From assembly GCF_000165485.1 (NCBI RefSeq), contig NC_014623.1:7086893-7150892 (forward strand): a stretch of 64,000 bases of DNA, in the 5' to 3' direction. A program made the position numbers and the translations under genes. Below the pieces are notes generated by a model. The model had not been told where the DNA came from. It worked only from the letters and a program-made list of their open reading frames with translations, and did not search any database. The DNA comes from Stigmatella aurantiaca DW4/3-1. GTDB taxonomy: Bacteria > Myxococcota > Myxococcia > Myxococcales > Myxococcaceae. The number at the start of each line of letters is the position of its first letter. Position 1 is the first letter of the stretch. Of the stretch, positions 43,154 to 52,674 are shown in pieces.

Positions 43154-43900
43154 CTACTGCAGGGACTCCATCAGCGCTTCGTCGATCTCGAAGTTCGCGT
43201 GGACGTTCTGCACATCGTCGTTGTCTTCCAGCGAGTCCATCAGCTTGAGCATCTTCCGGGCGTTGTCTCCCTCGAGCTTGACGGTCGTCTGCGGGAAGAA
43301 ACTCCACTTCTGCTCGCCCAGCTTCAGCCCCGCGGCCTCCAGGCTGGAGGCCACCGTGTGCAGGTCCACCGGGGCGGTGCGCACCTCGAAGCCCTCGGCC
43401 CCCAGGGGGATGACGTCCTCGGCCCCTGCCTCGATGGCCTTCTCCATCACCTGGTCTTCGGTCAAACCGGGCTTCACGGTGATGACGCCCTTCTTGTGGA
43501 ACATCCAGCCCACGGCCCCCTCGGTCCCCAGGTTGCCGCCGCCCTTGTTGAAGAGGATGCGGACATCACTGGCGGTGCGATTGCGGTTGTCCGTGAGGCA
43601 CTCGACCATGACGGCGACACCGCCCGGCCCGTACCCCTCGTACGTCACCTCTTCGTAGCTCTCGCCCTCCAGCTCGCCCGTCCCCTTCTTGATGGCGCGG
43701 GCGACCGTGTCGCTGGGCATGTTCGCCTCGCGGGCCGCACCGATGGCGGCGCGCAGGCGGGCGTTTCCATCCGGATTTCCACCGCCCAGGCGGGCCGCGA
43801 CGGTGATCTCCTTGATGATCTTCGTGTACAGCTTGCCCTTGCTCGCGCCCATGGCTGCCTTCTGGCGCTTGATCTTCGACCATCGATTGTGACCGGACAT
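43154..43900 (-). CDS. yebC: YebC/PmpR-family protein
   Basis: 248 residues, normal length. The conserved N-terminus 'MSGHNRWSKIKRQKAAMGASKGK' (shared widely in YebC), 'GGGNPDGNARLRAAI' and 'YEGYGPGGVAVMVECLTDNRNRT' identify the family. These proteins were described as transcriptional regulators and more recently linked to ribosomes translating proline-rich stretches. First gene before ruvC-ruvA, same direction. Confidence 0.96.
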   Translation of the reverse strand: MSGHNRWSKIKRQKAAMGASKGKLYTKIIKEITVAARLGGGNPDGNARLRAAIGAAREANMPSDTVARAIKKGTGELEGESYEEVTYEGYGPGGVAVMVECLTDNRNRTASDVRILFNKGGGNLGTEGAVGWMFHKKGVITVKPGLTEDQVMEKAIEAGAEDVIPLGAEGFEVRTAPVDLHTVASSLEAAGLKLGEQKWSFFPQTTVKLEGDNARKMLKLMDSLEDNDDVQNVHANFEIDEALMESLQ

Positions 43901-43948
43901 GGGAGTGTCGCCCCTCGCGCGACTTCTCCCTTAACCCAACCCACCGAG

Positions 43949-45340
43949 TCAAACTTTGTCGGACACGCGGGGGCCTTCCGGCCCCATCGGCAACAGCCCG
44001 GCCTGAAGCTCTTCACCCTTCGGGACCCTGGGCCGCTTGGGGAAGTTCAGGATGATGGGAACACGCCGCGGGGCAGGCGCCTCGGGGACACTCGCCGCCT
44101 CCAGCGAGTCCTCATCCAGCGGCTCGCCATCGATGGTCTCTTCCTCTTCGCGAACCGCTTCCTCTTCGCGGGTCTCTTTCGCTTCGCCGCCAGCGTTCGC
44201 GGCGGCCGCGGCCGCGGCCGCCTCATCCACGAAGATCGGAAGGTCCTCCTCCGCATCATCCGTGAGCATCGTGTCCAGGGCGTCCGATGCCGTCAGGAAG
44301 AGGCTCGGAGAGGCCGGGGGACGCTCGCGCTCCTCCACGTGGCTTGCGGGCATCAACACGCCCAGAGAGAACAGCTGGGTGATGGCCTCGTACGCGATGA
44401 CCTCCGCGAAGCGGCACTCCAGCAGCACCGCGCGCACCACCCGCCGGCCATCGAAGAGGCGCACCAGGGAGATGATGTCGTCCGGCAACGTGGCGAGGTG
44501 CTCGACCAATTTCGCGAAGTCCACCGTCAACCGCGCGGCGAGCGGCACCCCCACCTCGCGCAGCTTCTCGAACCGCTCCAGCGCGGGAAGCACCTGCTCG
44601 CTCAGAAACGGCATGTCCATCAGCAGCGAACCCCGGTGCAGTTCAGGACCGAAGGACACCGCGTAGACCCCACTGCCAAAGCCAAGCAGGCGCCGGAACG
44701 CCGCCACCCCGCGCTCCCCCTGGAAGGCCGCGTCCACCACATAGCCGCCGCGGAAGGCGAAGAACCCCTCGCTGTCCTTGAGCACCACCCGGCCTGAACG
44801 GGCCCCGGCCAGCAGCGCGCGGGCAATCTGCGCCAGCGGCAGCCGAGCCGAGTGGGCCTCATAGGCCATCTCCGAGGGGCGCCGGCCGGCCTTCAGCCGC
44901 GCCAGGGCCACCACGTCCTGCACCCTCACGGGCTTGGGCAGATAGTCGTCCGCGCCCACCGTGCTCGCCAGCTCCGGGTGGAACGGCTCTCGCTTGGAGG
45001 CCAGCAGCAGCACCGGCACCAGCGCCGTGCGCATCTCCGAGCGCAGCTTCTCGCACAAAAGGAAGCCGTCCATGCCCTCCAGCGCGGCCTCGGCCACGAC
45101 GAGGTGCGGCGGCATCTGGGGGGCGGCCATCTCCTCGAGGGCGGCCTCGGCCGAGGACACCACCGCCACCTCGAACCCCGCCTCGGACAGGCCCGTCCCC
45201 AGCAGGGATTGGTACTGGGGGTCCGGCTCCACCAACATCACCCGGAGGGCTCTGCCCCGGCGACTGCGAGGACTCAGCCCCGCGGCGGTCGGGCTGGAAG
45301 CAGGCTCGATGATGGCCGCGCGAGAGGAACGAGCGCCCAT
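43949..45340 (-). CDS. response regulator-like protein: pseudo-receiver, DUF4388, acidic tail
   Basis: 463 residues. Receiver domain ~33-150: acidic pair in 'LVEPDP', conserved Lys in 'YLPKPV', but the phosphoacceptor Asp is Glu84 ('VVAEAALEGMDGF'). A DUF4388-like region follows ('LPLAQIARALLAGARSGRVVL', ~165-345), as in myxobacterial gliding and polarity proteins. The last ~120 residues contain a 9-Ala run, many Glu, and basic 'FPKRPRVPKG'. The Glu could mimic the phosphorylated state. It shares no obvious pathway with yebC, which starts 48 bp downstream of its stop. Confidence 0.82.
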   Translation of the reverse strand: MGARSSRAAIIEPASSPTAAGLSPRSRRGRALRVMLVEPDPQYQSLLGTGLSEAGFEVAVVSSAEAALEEMAAPQMPPHLVVAEAALEGMDGFLLCEKLRSEMRTALVPVLLLASKREPFHPELASTVGADDYLPKPVRVQDVVALARLKAGRRPSEMAYEAHSARLPLAQIARALLAGARSGRVVLKDSEGFFAFRGGYVVDAAFQGERGVAAFRRLLGFGSGVYAVSFGPELHRGSLLMDMPFLSEQVLPALERFEKLREVGVPLAARLTVDFAKLVEHLATLPDDIISLVRLFDGRRVVRAVLLECRFAEVIAYEAITQLFSLGVLMPASHVEERERPPASPSLFLTASDALDTMLTDDAEEDLPIFVDEAAAAAAAANAGGEAKETREEEAVREEEETIDGEPLDEDSLEAASVPEAPAPRRVPIILNFPKRPRVPKGEELQAGLLPMGPEGPRVSDKV

Positions 45341-45558
45341 GGTGGATTCCTAGAAAAGAGGCCGCAACGCGGAGTCGATCGGGTGGTCCAAACAGTAACG
45401 GTGGGTAGCAGCCAGGCTCGCCCTCATTCTCCACTGAACTGACTTTTCAAGAAAGCTCCTGGGACGCTTTTTTCACATGGAGTCCAGAGGTGTCAGGAAT
45501 CGTGCGAGTCCAGAAGGAAAGGTCGACGCGAGCGGTGCGCGGCGTATGGTGGGAAGGC

Positions 45559-46221
45559 ATGACGCGCCCTGCCTTCTGGATTGTGCTGATCCTTGCCCTG
45601 TCTGCCCCCGTTCTCGCGCAGGAACGGACTTCCCCCCGAAGAGAGAAATGGTCCTTCGGCTCGGTGATCGCCCCGGTGACGATGCCCGAGGACGTCACCT
45701 CGCTGTATGGGTATGTGGGCGTGCCCGAGATGGGGGCGGGGTTCCGCCAAGGGCTCTCTGGGCTGGAGCTGGAGGCGAAGGCGAAGCTGGACTACTTCCG
45801 GCTGGCCGGCATCTTCGAAGTGGGTGCGCGCCGGGAAGTGCTGACGCGGGAGACGGCGGCCTTGGCGCCCACGCTGAGCCTGGGGCTGGTGCTCAACTCG
45901 GGCACCTCCTACCTGGACGAGGAGAACTTCGGCGGCGTGTTGCTGCGGGTCTCCCCCGGCCTGGTGTCGGGCTGGCGCGCGGGCGAAACGGTGGTGCTGG
46001 TGGGACTGGTGGACGCGCCCGTCGACATCGGCGTGGGCCCCACGGGGGCGTGGCGCATCCAGACGCTGGTGGGCGGAGGGCCGGAGATCTACCTCGGCCA
46101 GGGGGTGACGCTGCTGGTGTCGGGGCAGATTGGCCTGGAGCACTTCAAGGAAGAGCGCCAGGACTGGAACACGCGCCTGGGCTACCAGATCAAACTGGGC
46201 ATCGGCTCGCGCCTGTTCTGA
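45559..46221 (+). CDS. exported outer-membrane-type beta protein, uncharacterised
   Basis: 220 residues. Signal peptide 'WIVLILALSAPVLAQ', then alternating polar/apolar strands ('LEAKAKLDYFRLAGIFEVGARRE', 'GVTLLVSGQIGLEHF') ending in an aromatic residue ('GSRLF'), the usual end of outer membrane barrels. It was probably 8-10 strands; no named family. The ATG at 45559 has GGGAAGG upstream and is preferred to the one 23 codons earlier. Divergent from the DUF4388 gene, convergent with the transglutaminase gene. Confidence 0.65.
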   Translation: MTRPAFWIVLILALSAPVLAQERTSPRREKWSFGSVIAPVTMPEDVTSLYGYVGVPEMGAGFRQGLSGLELEAKAKLDYFRLAGIFEVGARREVLTRETAALAPTLSLGLVLNSGTSYLDEENFGGVLLRVSPGLVSGWRAGETVVLVGLVDAPVDIGVGPTGAWRIQTLVGGGPEIYLGQGVTLLVSGQIGLEHFKEERQDWNTRLGYQIKLGIGSRLF

Positions 46222-46236
46222 GCGCTCCCCGCAAGG

Positions 46237-46261
46237 GCTGACCAGGATGTTCCCTGTCAGC
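46237..46261. terminator. hairpin between convergent genes
   Basis: GCTGAC (46237-46242) and GTCAGC (46256-46261) pair, extended by AGG/CCT after a bulge, in the 35-bp gap between the beta protein and the transglutaminase stop. Confidence 0.4.
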
Positions 46262-48023
46262 GTGAGCCTTGCTCCACGGGTTCGCAACGCACGAAGACCT
46301 CCAGCCTCTCACCGCCGCCGCCCAGGTAGATGGTGCCCCGGGTGGGCGTGGTGTCCGAGTACTGCCGCCCCACGGCCACGCGCACATGGTCCGTCTGGGT
46401 GAGGATGCCGTTGGTGGGATCAAACCCCTTCCACCCCACCTCGGGCAGATACACCTGGACCCAGGCGTGAGAGGCCTCGGCCTGGGCCGCGTTGGCGTGC
46501 TTGGGCCCGGTATAGATGTAGCCACACGTGTAGCGCGCGGGCACGCCCAGGAGCCGCGCCAGACAGATGAACACGTTGGCGAAGTCCTGGCACACGCCGA
46601 GCCGCGTCGAATACACGTCGAACGGGGTGGTGTTCAGCGTGGTGGAGCCCTGCTGGTAGCGGTACTCCTTGAAGATGCTGAAGTTGATGTCCAGCAGCGT
46701 GTCCAGCAAGTCGAAGTCGTTGCGGCGCGCGAAGCTCATCGCGTACTCGAGCAACTCCTCCAACTGGGTGTCCGCCAGTTCGGGCGGCAGCAAGTAAGGC
46801 TGGAGCATGTTGGCCTGCCACGGCATCCACACCAGCGGCAAGGTGGAGCGCACGTGGAGCGGCCGGTAGCTCAGCGGATCCGTGTCCCGGAGCTCGACCC
46901 GGGAGTGGGCCTCGATGATGAGCTCGTCGTAGGACGTGTCCACCAGCACCTTGCGAACCCGGTTGCCGAACACGTCCTCATACTCGGCCTGCGTCACCCC
47001 CGAGGACATCGTCACCTCGTGCGAGAGCAGGGACTGCAACCGGTCATGAAGGGGGGTGAGCCGCAGCTTGTGGGCGCTCCGCTCCACGGCTTGGGAGTAC
47101 CGGTAGATGGTCCGGTGATGCACATCCATCACCTTCACGGGGGCCACCGGTGGACGGCGCAGGCGGCTTCGGGCCTCGAACTCGGCGACCAGGGCGGGCT
47201 TGGCCCCCCCCGCCATCAAGGACTTTGGAGGCAGCACCTCGGCGCGCACGGCCCCCTGGCGAATGATGACCAGGGAACTCGGCGGCATTTGCTTCCAGGT
47301 TGCCGGCACCTCGGTGCGCGACTCGATGGGATGGGTGCTGACGATGAAACCCTTGCGGCTCTTGGCCCCTCGCCGCGTCAGGTCCAGCTCCAGGTCGTCA
47401 TCGCCCAGGATGAGCCGCTCGTAGGGCGGAGCGACTTGCCACAGCCAGCAGTTCGTGGCCCCCGTGCGGTCCGCGTAGATGCACAGGTCCCTCCCGTCCG
47501 AGAGGACGAGGGTCAGCGGCCCCAGGGTGTTGACCTCTTCCAGCCAGCCGCGCATCCGGGGCGCATCCACGTCCCCGAGGCTGCGCCAACCCTGCTGGTG
47601 GACCCAATCCAGCAACCGGCAGAACAGGGCCTCCGAGTCCGTGGAGCCCACCGGCTCGAAGAACGAGCCCTGGGGGACAACCAGGCGCTGCTCCAGGCTG
47701 CCGCTGTGGGCCAGCAGCCAGTCCCGCCCCCAGGCACTGCGGCAGAAAGGCTGGGTGTTCGCCTCGGTCAGAGGCCCCCATGCCGCCGTGCGCAGGTGCA
47801 GCAAGAAGATGGAGGACTCCAGCGGATCCCACGTCTTCATGAGTCCGCTGCGGGTGCTGCCTGGCTGAGGGGCCGCTTCCTTGACGAGGCTGGCTGCGAA
47901 CTCGCCACCGGGGTAGTAACCCACGCCCCACCCGTCCGGTGGCTTGTGTCCGGGGGACATGCAGCGCAGGTCCAGGCTGGGGGCGAGCTCTCCCTCGAAG
48001 GACAGCGCGAGCAGGTTGAGCAT
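46257..48023 (-). CDS. fusion: class-II glutaminase-like (Ntn) domain + transglutaminase-like protease domain
   Basis: 588 residues. Residues 1-~270 match the GATase-II/YafJ-like Ntn fold ('GWGVGYYPGGEFAASLVKEA', 'LLAHSGSL'), but the nucleophile Cys2 is Leu (MLNLLALSF), so glutaminase chemistry should be lost. Residues ~300-588 are a bacterial transglutaminase N-domain plus core with the triad Cys478 ('LGVCQDFAN'), His519 ('SHAWVQVY') and Asp535 ('GFDPTNG'). Third gene of the ATP-grasp / alpha-E / transglutaminase operon, a widespread set thought to make or modify a peptide; the product is unknown. Starts 11 nt after alpha-E. Confidence 0.85.
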   Translation of the reverse strand: MLNLLALSFEGELAPSLDLRCMSPGHKPPDGWGVGYYPGGEFAASLVKEAAPQPGSTRSGLMKTWDPLESSIFLLHLRTAAWGPLTEANTQPFCRSAWGRDWLLAHSGSLEQRLVVPQGSFFEPVGSTDSEALFCRLLDWVHQQGWRSLGDVDAPRMRGWLEEVNTLGPLTLVLSDGRDLCIYADRTGATNCWLWQVAPPYERLILGDDDLELDLTRRGAKSRKGFIVSTHPIESRTEVPATWKQMPPSSLVIIRQGAVRAEVLPPKSLMAGGAKPALVAEFEARSRLRRPPVAPVKVMDVHHRTIYRYSQAVERSAHKLRLTPLHDRLQSLLSHEVTMSSGVTQAEYEDVFGNRVRKVLVDTSYDELIIEAHSRVELRDTDPLSYRPLHVRSTLPLVWMPWQANMLQPYLLPPELADTQLEELLEYAMSFARRNDFDLLDTLLDINFSIFKEYRYQQGSTTLNTTPFDVYSTRLGVCQDFANVFICLARLLGVPARYTCGYIYTGPKHANAAQAEASHAWVQVYLPEVGWKGFDPTNGILTQTDHVRVAVGRQYSDTTPTRGTIYLGGGGERLEVFVRCEPVEQGSR

Positions 48024-48034
48024 GGCGCGGGACT

Positions 48035-49018
48035 CTACCCGCCCATGACTTGAGTGCCCAGAGGCATGGCCTTGCCGAAGTACTCCCGCGCGATGAGCTG
48101 GCACAGCTCCGACGTCCCCTCCACCATGCGGGTGAGCAGCGCATGCAAGTTGGCTTCCGGCCCCACCAGGGCCTCGGGGCGCAGCTGATCCAGCAGGGGC
48201 GCGAGCCGTGCCAGGCTCTCCTGGCCCAACTGGCCCTGGCCCTCGGGCGCGGCGAGCAGGCGCAGGTACCGGTTCGCCGCCTCCAAGCAGTAACGCACCG
48301 AGCGGGGAAAGCGGGCTTCGAGCAGAAGGAAGGCCGCCACGGCATCTCCTGTCACACGCCCCGAGTGGCTCTTCATGAAGGGCTCGAAGCCGGAGCCCGC
48401 CCGCAGGAGCGACAACCAGAGGGCCGTCTGCACCACCAGGTGCCCCGGGTTCATGCCGGTGAAGACGTGGTGGTGCACGTCCAGCAGCCGCGCCGTCTGC
48501 CCGGAGCGCTCCAGCACCACCCCCAACCGGATGAAGTCCAGGGGGGTGTCGTGCAGCATGGTGCTGCCGGACAGCCCCAGACACAGCTGCACCATGCGGC
48601 GAATGTGCAGGTAGAAGGCATACCGGGAGTGCGTGTACTCGGCCTTGCCCATCTCCCCACCGAGCCAGAGGTACAGCTCGTTGGTGACCTCCCAGCACTC
48701 GCGGCTCACCACCTCGCGGATGGAGCGCGCGTTGTCCCGGGCCGCGAAGAGGGTGTTCACCAGGCTGGAGCCACTGCCCTCTTCCCAGGTGAGGAAGCGC
48801 TGCACGGCCTCGCCGTCGGCTTCCGCCTGCTCACCGTGCAGCGCGGCGAAGGTGCCGCGCTCACCAAAGATGGCCAGCGCCGGCATCCAGCACTGCTCCG
48901 GGGGAAGCTCCGCGTCCAGGGCGAGCTGGCCGGTCATCTGGAGCACCCGCGCGGTGCTCTCGGCCCGCTCCAGGTAACGCCCCAGCCAGAAACACTGCTC
49001 GGCGATCCGGGCGATCAT
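48035..49018 (-). CDS. alpha-E domain protein
   Basis: 327 residues, all-helical alpha-E (DUF403) domain beginning 'MIARIAEQCFWLGRYLERAESTARVL', the family start. Its biochemical role is unknown, but it nearly always accompanies a circularly permuted ATP-grasp and a transglutaminase-like protein, as here. The ATG overlaps the ATP-grasp stop by 4 nt. Confidence 0.92.
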   Translation of the reverse strand: MIARIAEQCFWLGRYLERAESTARVLQMTGQLALDAELPPEQCWMPALAIFGERGTFAALHGEQAEADGEAVQRFLTWEEGSGSSLVNTLFAARDNARSIREVVSRECWEVTNELYLWLGGEMGKAEYTHSRYAFYLHIRRMVQLCLGLSGSTMLHDTPLDFIRLGVVLERSGQTARLLDVHHHVFTGMNPGHLVVQTALWLSLLRAGSGFEPFMKSHSGRVTGDAVAAFLLLEARFPRSVRYCLEAANRYLRLLAAPEGQGQLGQESLARLAPLLDQLRPEALVGPEANLHALLTRMVEGTSELCQLIAREYFGKAMPLGTQVMGG

Positions 49019-50487
49019 GCCGTCTCCTTCTGCACCCAGGTGTCCTTGGAACCACCGCCCTGGCTGGAGTTGACGACGTAGGAGCCCGCGCGCAGGGCCA
49101 CCCGGCTCAACCCGCCCGGGAGCACCCAGGAGCCCTGGGGGCTCGTGAGAATGTAGGGCCGCAGATCCACCCGGCGCGACACCACCTGGCGCGAGGCCGC
49201 ATCCCAGGTCGGGCAGGTGGACAGCTCGATGCGTGGCTGGGCGATGTAGCGCCGGGGCTCGGCGAGGATGCGCTGGCGGAAGTCCTCGCGCTCCTCCCGG
49301 GTGGACTGAGGACCCATCAACATCCCGTACCCACCCGCCTCATCCACCGTTTTCACCACCAGTTCCTCCAAGTGCTCGAGCACATAGCGGCGATCTTCTT
49401 CGCGGGCGCACACAAACGTGGGCACCTGCGCCAGCACGGGATCCTCGCCCAGGTAATACCGGATGAACTCCGGCACGAAGGCATACACAGCCTTGTCGTC
49501 CGCCACCCCGTTGCCCGGAGCGTTCGCCAAGGTCACATTGCCCGCCGCCCAGGCCCTCATCAGCCCCCGGACGCCCAGCAAGCTGTCCGGACGGAAGGAC
49601 TCCGGATCCAGGAAGGCATCGTCGATGCGCCGGTAAATGACGTGCACCCGCCGAGGCCCCCGCGTGGTGCGCACGAAAACCCGCGCATCCTCCACATAGA
49701 GGTCCGCGGCATGCACCAGTTCCACGCCCATGGTGCGCGCCAGGAAGCTGTGCTCGAAGTAGGCGGAGTTGTACGGCCCTGGCGTGAGCACGACGACGGT
49801 GGAGCGATCTGGATCCTCCGGCGAGGTGGCCCGGAGCGTCTCCGCCAACTTGGCCGGATAGTGGTCCACGCGGCGCACCCGCGCCTGCTCCAGCACCTCG
49901 GGCAGGACCCGCTTGGAGAGGATGCGGCTCTCCATGACATACGAAACCCCCGAGGGGGTGCGCAGGTTGTCCTCCAGCACCTGGAAGGTGCCCTGACCGT
50001 CGCGGATCAGATCGATGCCCGCGATGTGGATGCGCACCCCTCCCGGGGGCCGCACCCCGCGCAGGTGCGGCAGGTAGAGGGAGGTGCCAAGAATGATCTC
50101 TTGCAGTTCGGGCCGCTCGGCCAGCAGCCGCTGCTCCCCATAGATGTCATCCAGGAACGCGCTCAGCGCCCGCACACGCTGCTCCAGACCGCGCTCCAGG
50201 TGCGCCCAGTCCCGGGCCGAGACGAGGCGGGGGATGAGGCAGAAGGGGAAGATCCGCTCCGTCCCGCGCCGGTCCGAGTACACGGAGAAGGTGACGCCCT
50301 GGTTCAGCAGGGCCCGCTCCGCCAGCGCTTGGATGCGGGTGAACTCGTCCGGCGATCGGGAACCCAGCAGTTCGAGCAAGCGGAGGAAGTCGGGCCGGGG
50401 CTCACCTTGGGGACCCATCAGCTCATCGAAGGCCCCGGGAATGATGCTGTATCCTTTAAAGAGCCCCGCGTCCTCTGCTTGCCTCAT
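49015..50487 (-). CDS. circularly permuted type 2 ATP-grasp protein
   Basis: 490 residues, standard for DUF404/DUF407 proteins. Conserved blocks: 'GAFDELMGPQGEPR', 'IAGIDLIRDGQGTFQVLEDNLRTPSGVSY', 'VIYRRIDDAFLDP', 'GNVTLANAPGNGVADDKAVY' and 'LEELVVKTVDEAGGYGMLMG' (nucleotide and Mg2+ site). The family should form amide bonds using ATP, perhaps with a peptide substrate. ATG 50487 is chosen over an ATG 21 codons earlier. First gene of the three-gene operon. Confidence 0.93.
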   Translation of the reverse strand: MRQAEDAGLFKGYSIIPGAFDELMGPQGEPRPDFLRLLELLGSRSPDEFTRIQALAERALLNQGVTFSVYSDRRGTERIFPFCLIPRLVSARDWAHLERGLEQRVRALSAFLDDIYGEQRLLAERPELQEIILGTSLYLPHLRGVRPPGGVRIHIAGIDLIRDGQGTFQVLEDNLRTPSGVSYVMESRILSKRVLPEVLEQARVRRVDHYPAKLAETLRATSPEDPDRSTVVVLTPGPYNSAYFEHSFLARTMGVELVHAADLYVEDARVFVRTTRGPRRVHVIYRRIDDAFLDPESFRPDSLLGVRGLMRAWAAGNVTLANAPGNGVADDKAVYAFVPEFIRYYLGEDPVLAQVPTFVCAREEDRRYVLEHLEELVVKTVDEAGGYGMLMGPQSTREEREDFRQRILAEPRRYIAQPRIELSTCPTWDAASRQVVSRRVDLRPYILTSPQGSWVLPGGLSRVALRAGSYVVNSSQGGGSKDTWVQKETA

Positions 50488-50646
50488 CGATGCCTGCCTT
50501 CTCTGCCTGGGACACCCAGCATCCCAGGGACACGCGACGCCATGCGTCAAGCATGAGTGTATCGGCGCTCTCCCATTAGGTACAGGGAAGAGCAGAGACG
50601 GTGCGGTCCAACCCAGGAACCAGCAGACCGGGGAAGCGCTCTGGCC

Positions 50647-52635
50647 TCAGGGCCTCGGCTCGGGCGGTGACTGGCGCGCGAGAAAGGCGAGCGCCGTGTG
50701 GCGCACATCTCCATTGGGATCGTTCTGGCCCGCCCAGGACAGCAGGGGACCGGCGCCGGGCAGTTGCAAGAGGTTCGAGCCCAACAAGCGCACCACCTCG
50801 ATGCGCACCGCGCCCACGGTGTCGGTGCGCAGGGTCCGCTCCAGGGCGGGCATCAGGGGCATCAAGGGCCGGAAGCTGCTCGCGAAGATGGCCGCTCGGC
50901 GCACCTCGGGAATGGGATCCTCCAACATGCTCGCCGCGAGCATCTGGTCGGCGGCGGGATCCGGAATGAGGCGCAGCGCCTCCACGGCGGCCTCGCGCAC
51001 CACGGGCGAGGGATCTCTCAGCGCCTCCCGGATGGTGGGCAGCGCCAGCGGGTGCGCGCTGTTGGCCAGGGCCCGGAGCTGGAGGGCGCGCGCCTCGGGG
51101 GTGGGCGCGGCGGCCACGGCATTCGTCAGCTCGCGCAGCACCGCGCCCGCCGAGGGGTCCTTCTGGGTCTCCAGGTTCCGCGCGGCATTGCCCAATGCGA
51201 GCGTGGCCGTGTTGCGCAGATCCTCCTCGCCACTCTGGGTGAGCTGACGCAGCGCCGAGAGCCCTTCCTGCGTGGGCTTCTCCACCACCCCCAGCCCCGC
51301 CGCGGCGTCCACCCGCACCGGCACGGGCATCTGCTCATCGGTGACCACTTGTCCGAGGGCCCGGACGGCCTCCGGCGTGCTGGCGGCGGAGAGCGAGCCG
51401 ATGAGGCTGCTGTACGTGTTGCGGTCCTTCTCGCCCCGCAGGAGCGCGGGCACCCGGGCGGCCTCCTCGGGATCCAGCGAGAAGAGGGCGCGCAGCCGGT
51501 TCATGAGCTGAGAGGTCGCGGGCCCCCGCTCCTTTTCGTCCTGAGGCAGCTTGCGCAAGTCCCCAACGAGGTCCGCCAAGCGCGCTCCGGCCACCAGCCG
51601 CCGAAGCTCCGCCTTGGGGTCCTCGGGCGCGAACACCTGCGTGGCCAGTGACGTGGTGGCCAACTGCTGCCGCCGCGCATCCAGCGAGCCAATGAGCAAC
51701 GGCACGCTGCGCACCGCGGTCCGGGTCAACTGCACCTGTCCCTCTCCGCGCACCGTGGGCATCCCCTCGCCGGAGCTGACCGACACCTGCTCGCGGCTCG
51801 ACACCGACTCGGGCCAACCCTCGACGCCCAGAAGGAACGAGGCCGTGGCGTCCATGGTGATGCGCACGCTGGGATCCAGGGGTTGCAGGCCGCTGGGCGA
51901 CGTCATCTTGAGGTAGCGCTCCTTGGACTTCTCGTACTTCCGCGAACCCGGCACCTGGCGGTACTGGGCGGCATACAGGCCGGTGACATCCAGTTCCTGC
52001 GCCGGCCATGCCTCCTTGGGCACGTTGGGCGTGACGAACTGGGTGGAGGCCACCAGCGTGCGCAGGAAGTTCTGCGTCACCGGATCGAGATCCCGCTCGA
52101 AGTGTGCCAGCAGGGCCGCGCCCTGGCGGTTGAACGTCACATAGAAGGGCGCCTGAAGGTGCGCCAGCATCTCCGGGCGCGACCGCTCGTCGAGCGCGTC
52201 CCGCCCATCTGCCTCGAAGGTGAGCCGGTGCGAACGAATCTGGAACTGCGCGTCCAGACGGTCGCCCTGGCCGCCGACCACCGCCATGGACACCTCGCCC
52301 TGGAGGGACAAACGCAGGGAGGGAGACGCACTCGCGCCTTGCTGTCCAAAGGTGACCGATTGCTCGGCGGCCAGCGTGTAGACAAACTGAGTGCCCGTGG
52401 ACCAGGTCCGCGTGCGCCGCTCAGAAGGGCTTTCCCCGGCCCCCGGCCCCGCCTGCACGGGCGCGGGAACATTCACCGCGGCCGGAGCAGCGGGCTCTAC
52501 CTCGGGAGCGGGAATGGGCTTCTCCGCCAGAGCCCAGTAAGCAGCCCCAGAGCCCAGGAGAAGAACGGCGGCGATGGAGCTCACAAGCCAGCGGTGGGAC
52601 ACAGCGAAACCTCGGAACTGCGAGAAGAAAGCCAC
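50647..52635 (-). CDS. membrane-anchored HEAT-repeat protein with vitellogenin-like N-terminal layout
   Basis: 662 residues. N-terminal membrane anchor (~16-35, 'WLVSSIAAVLLLGSGAAYW'), Pro/Ala linker to ~75, then a beta-rich domain ~75-330 ('GTQFVYTLAAEQSVTFG', 'LRLSLQGEVSMAVVGG') and an alpha-solenoid ~340-655 of HEAT repeats ('DPSPVVREAAVEALRLI', 'DPIPEVRRAAIFASS'). A beta-sheet domain followed by a helical solenoid recalls the N-terminal module of vitellogenin/large lipid transfer proteins; homology is only suggested. It lies 39 bp after the secreted poly-Gly protein gene, which suggests a shared transcript. Confidence 0.65.
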   Translation of the reverse strand: MAFFSQFRGFAVSHRWLVSSIAAVLLLGSGAAYWALAEKPIPAPEVEPAAPAAVNVPAPVQAGPGAGESPSERRTRTWSTGTQFVYTLAAEQSVTFGQQGASASPSLRLSLQGEVSMAVVGGQGDRLDAQFQIRSHRLTFEADGRDALDERSRPEMLAHLQAPFYVTFNRQGAALLAHFERDLDPVTQNFLRTLVASTQFVTPNVPKEAWPAQELDVTGLYAAQYRQVPGSRKYEKSKERYLKMTSPSGLQPLDPSVRITMDATASFLLGVEGWPESVSSREQVSVSSGEGMPTVRGEGQVQLTRTAVRSVPLLIGSLDARRQQLATTSLATQVFAPEDPKAELRRLVAGARLADLVGDLRKLPQDEKERGPATSQLMNRLRALFSLDPEEAARVPALLRGEKDRNTYSSLIGSLSAASTPEAVRALGQVVTDEQMPVPVRVDAAAGLGVVEKPTQEGLSALRQLTQSGEEDLRNTATLALGNAARNLETQKDPSAGAVLRELTNAVAAAPTPEARALQLRALANSAHPLALPTIREALRDPSPVVREAAVEALRLIPDPAADQMLAASMLEDPIPEVRRAAIFASSFRPLMPLMPALERTLRTDTVGAVRIEVVRLLGSNLLQLPGAGPLLSWAGQNDPNGDVRHTALAFLARQSPPEPRP

Positions 52636-52674
52636 GATGGAGGAAACATCCCTCCATCGCGGCAGCCAACACGT

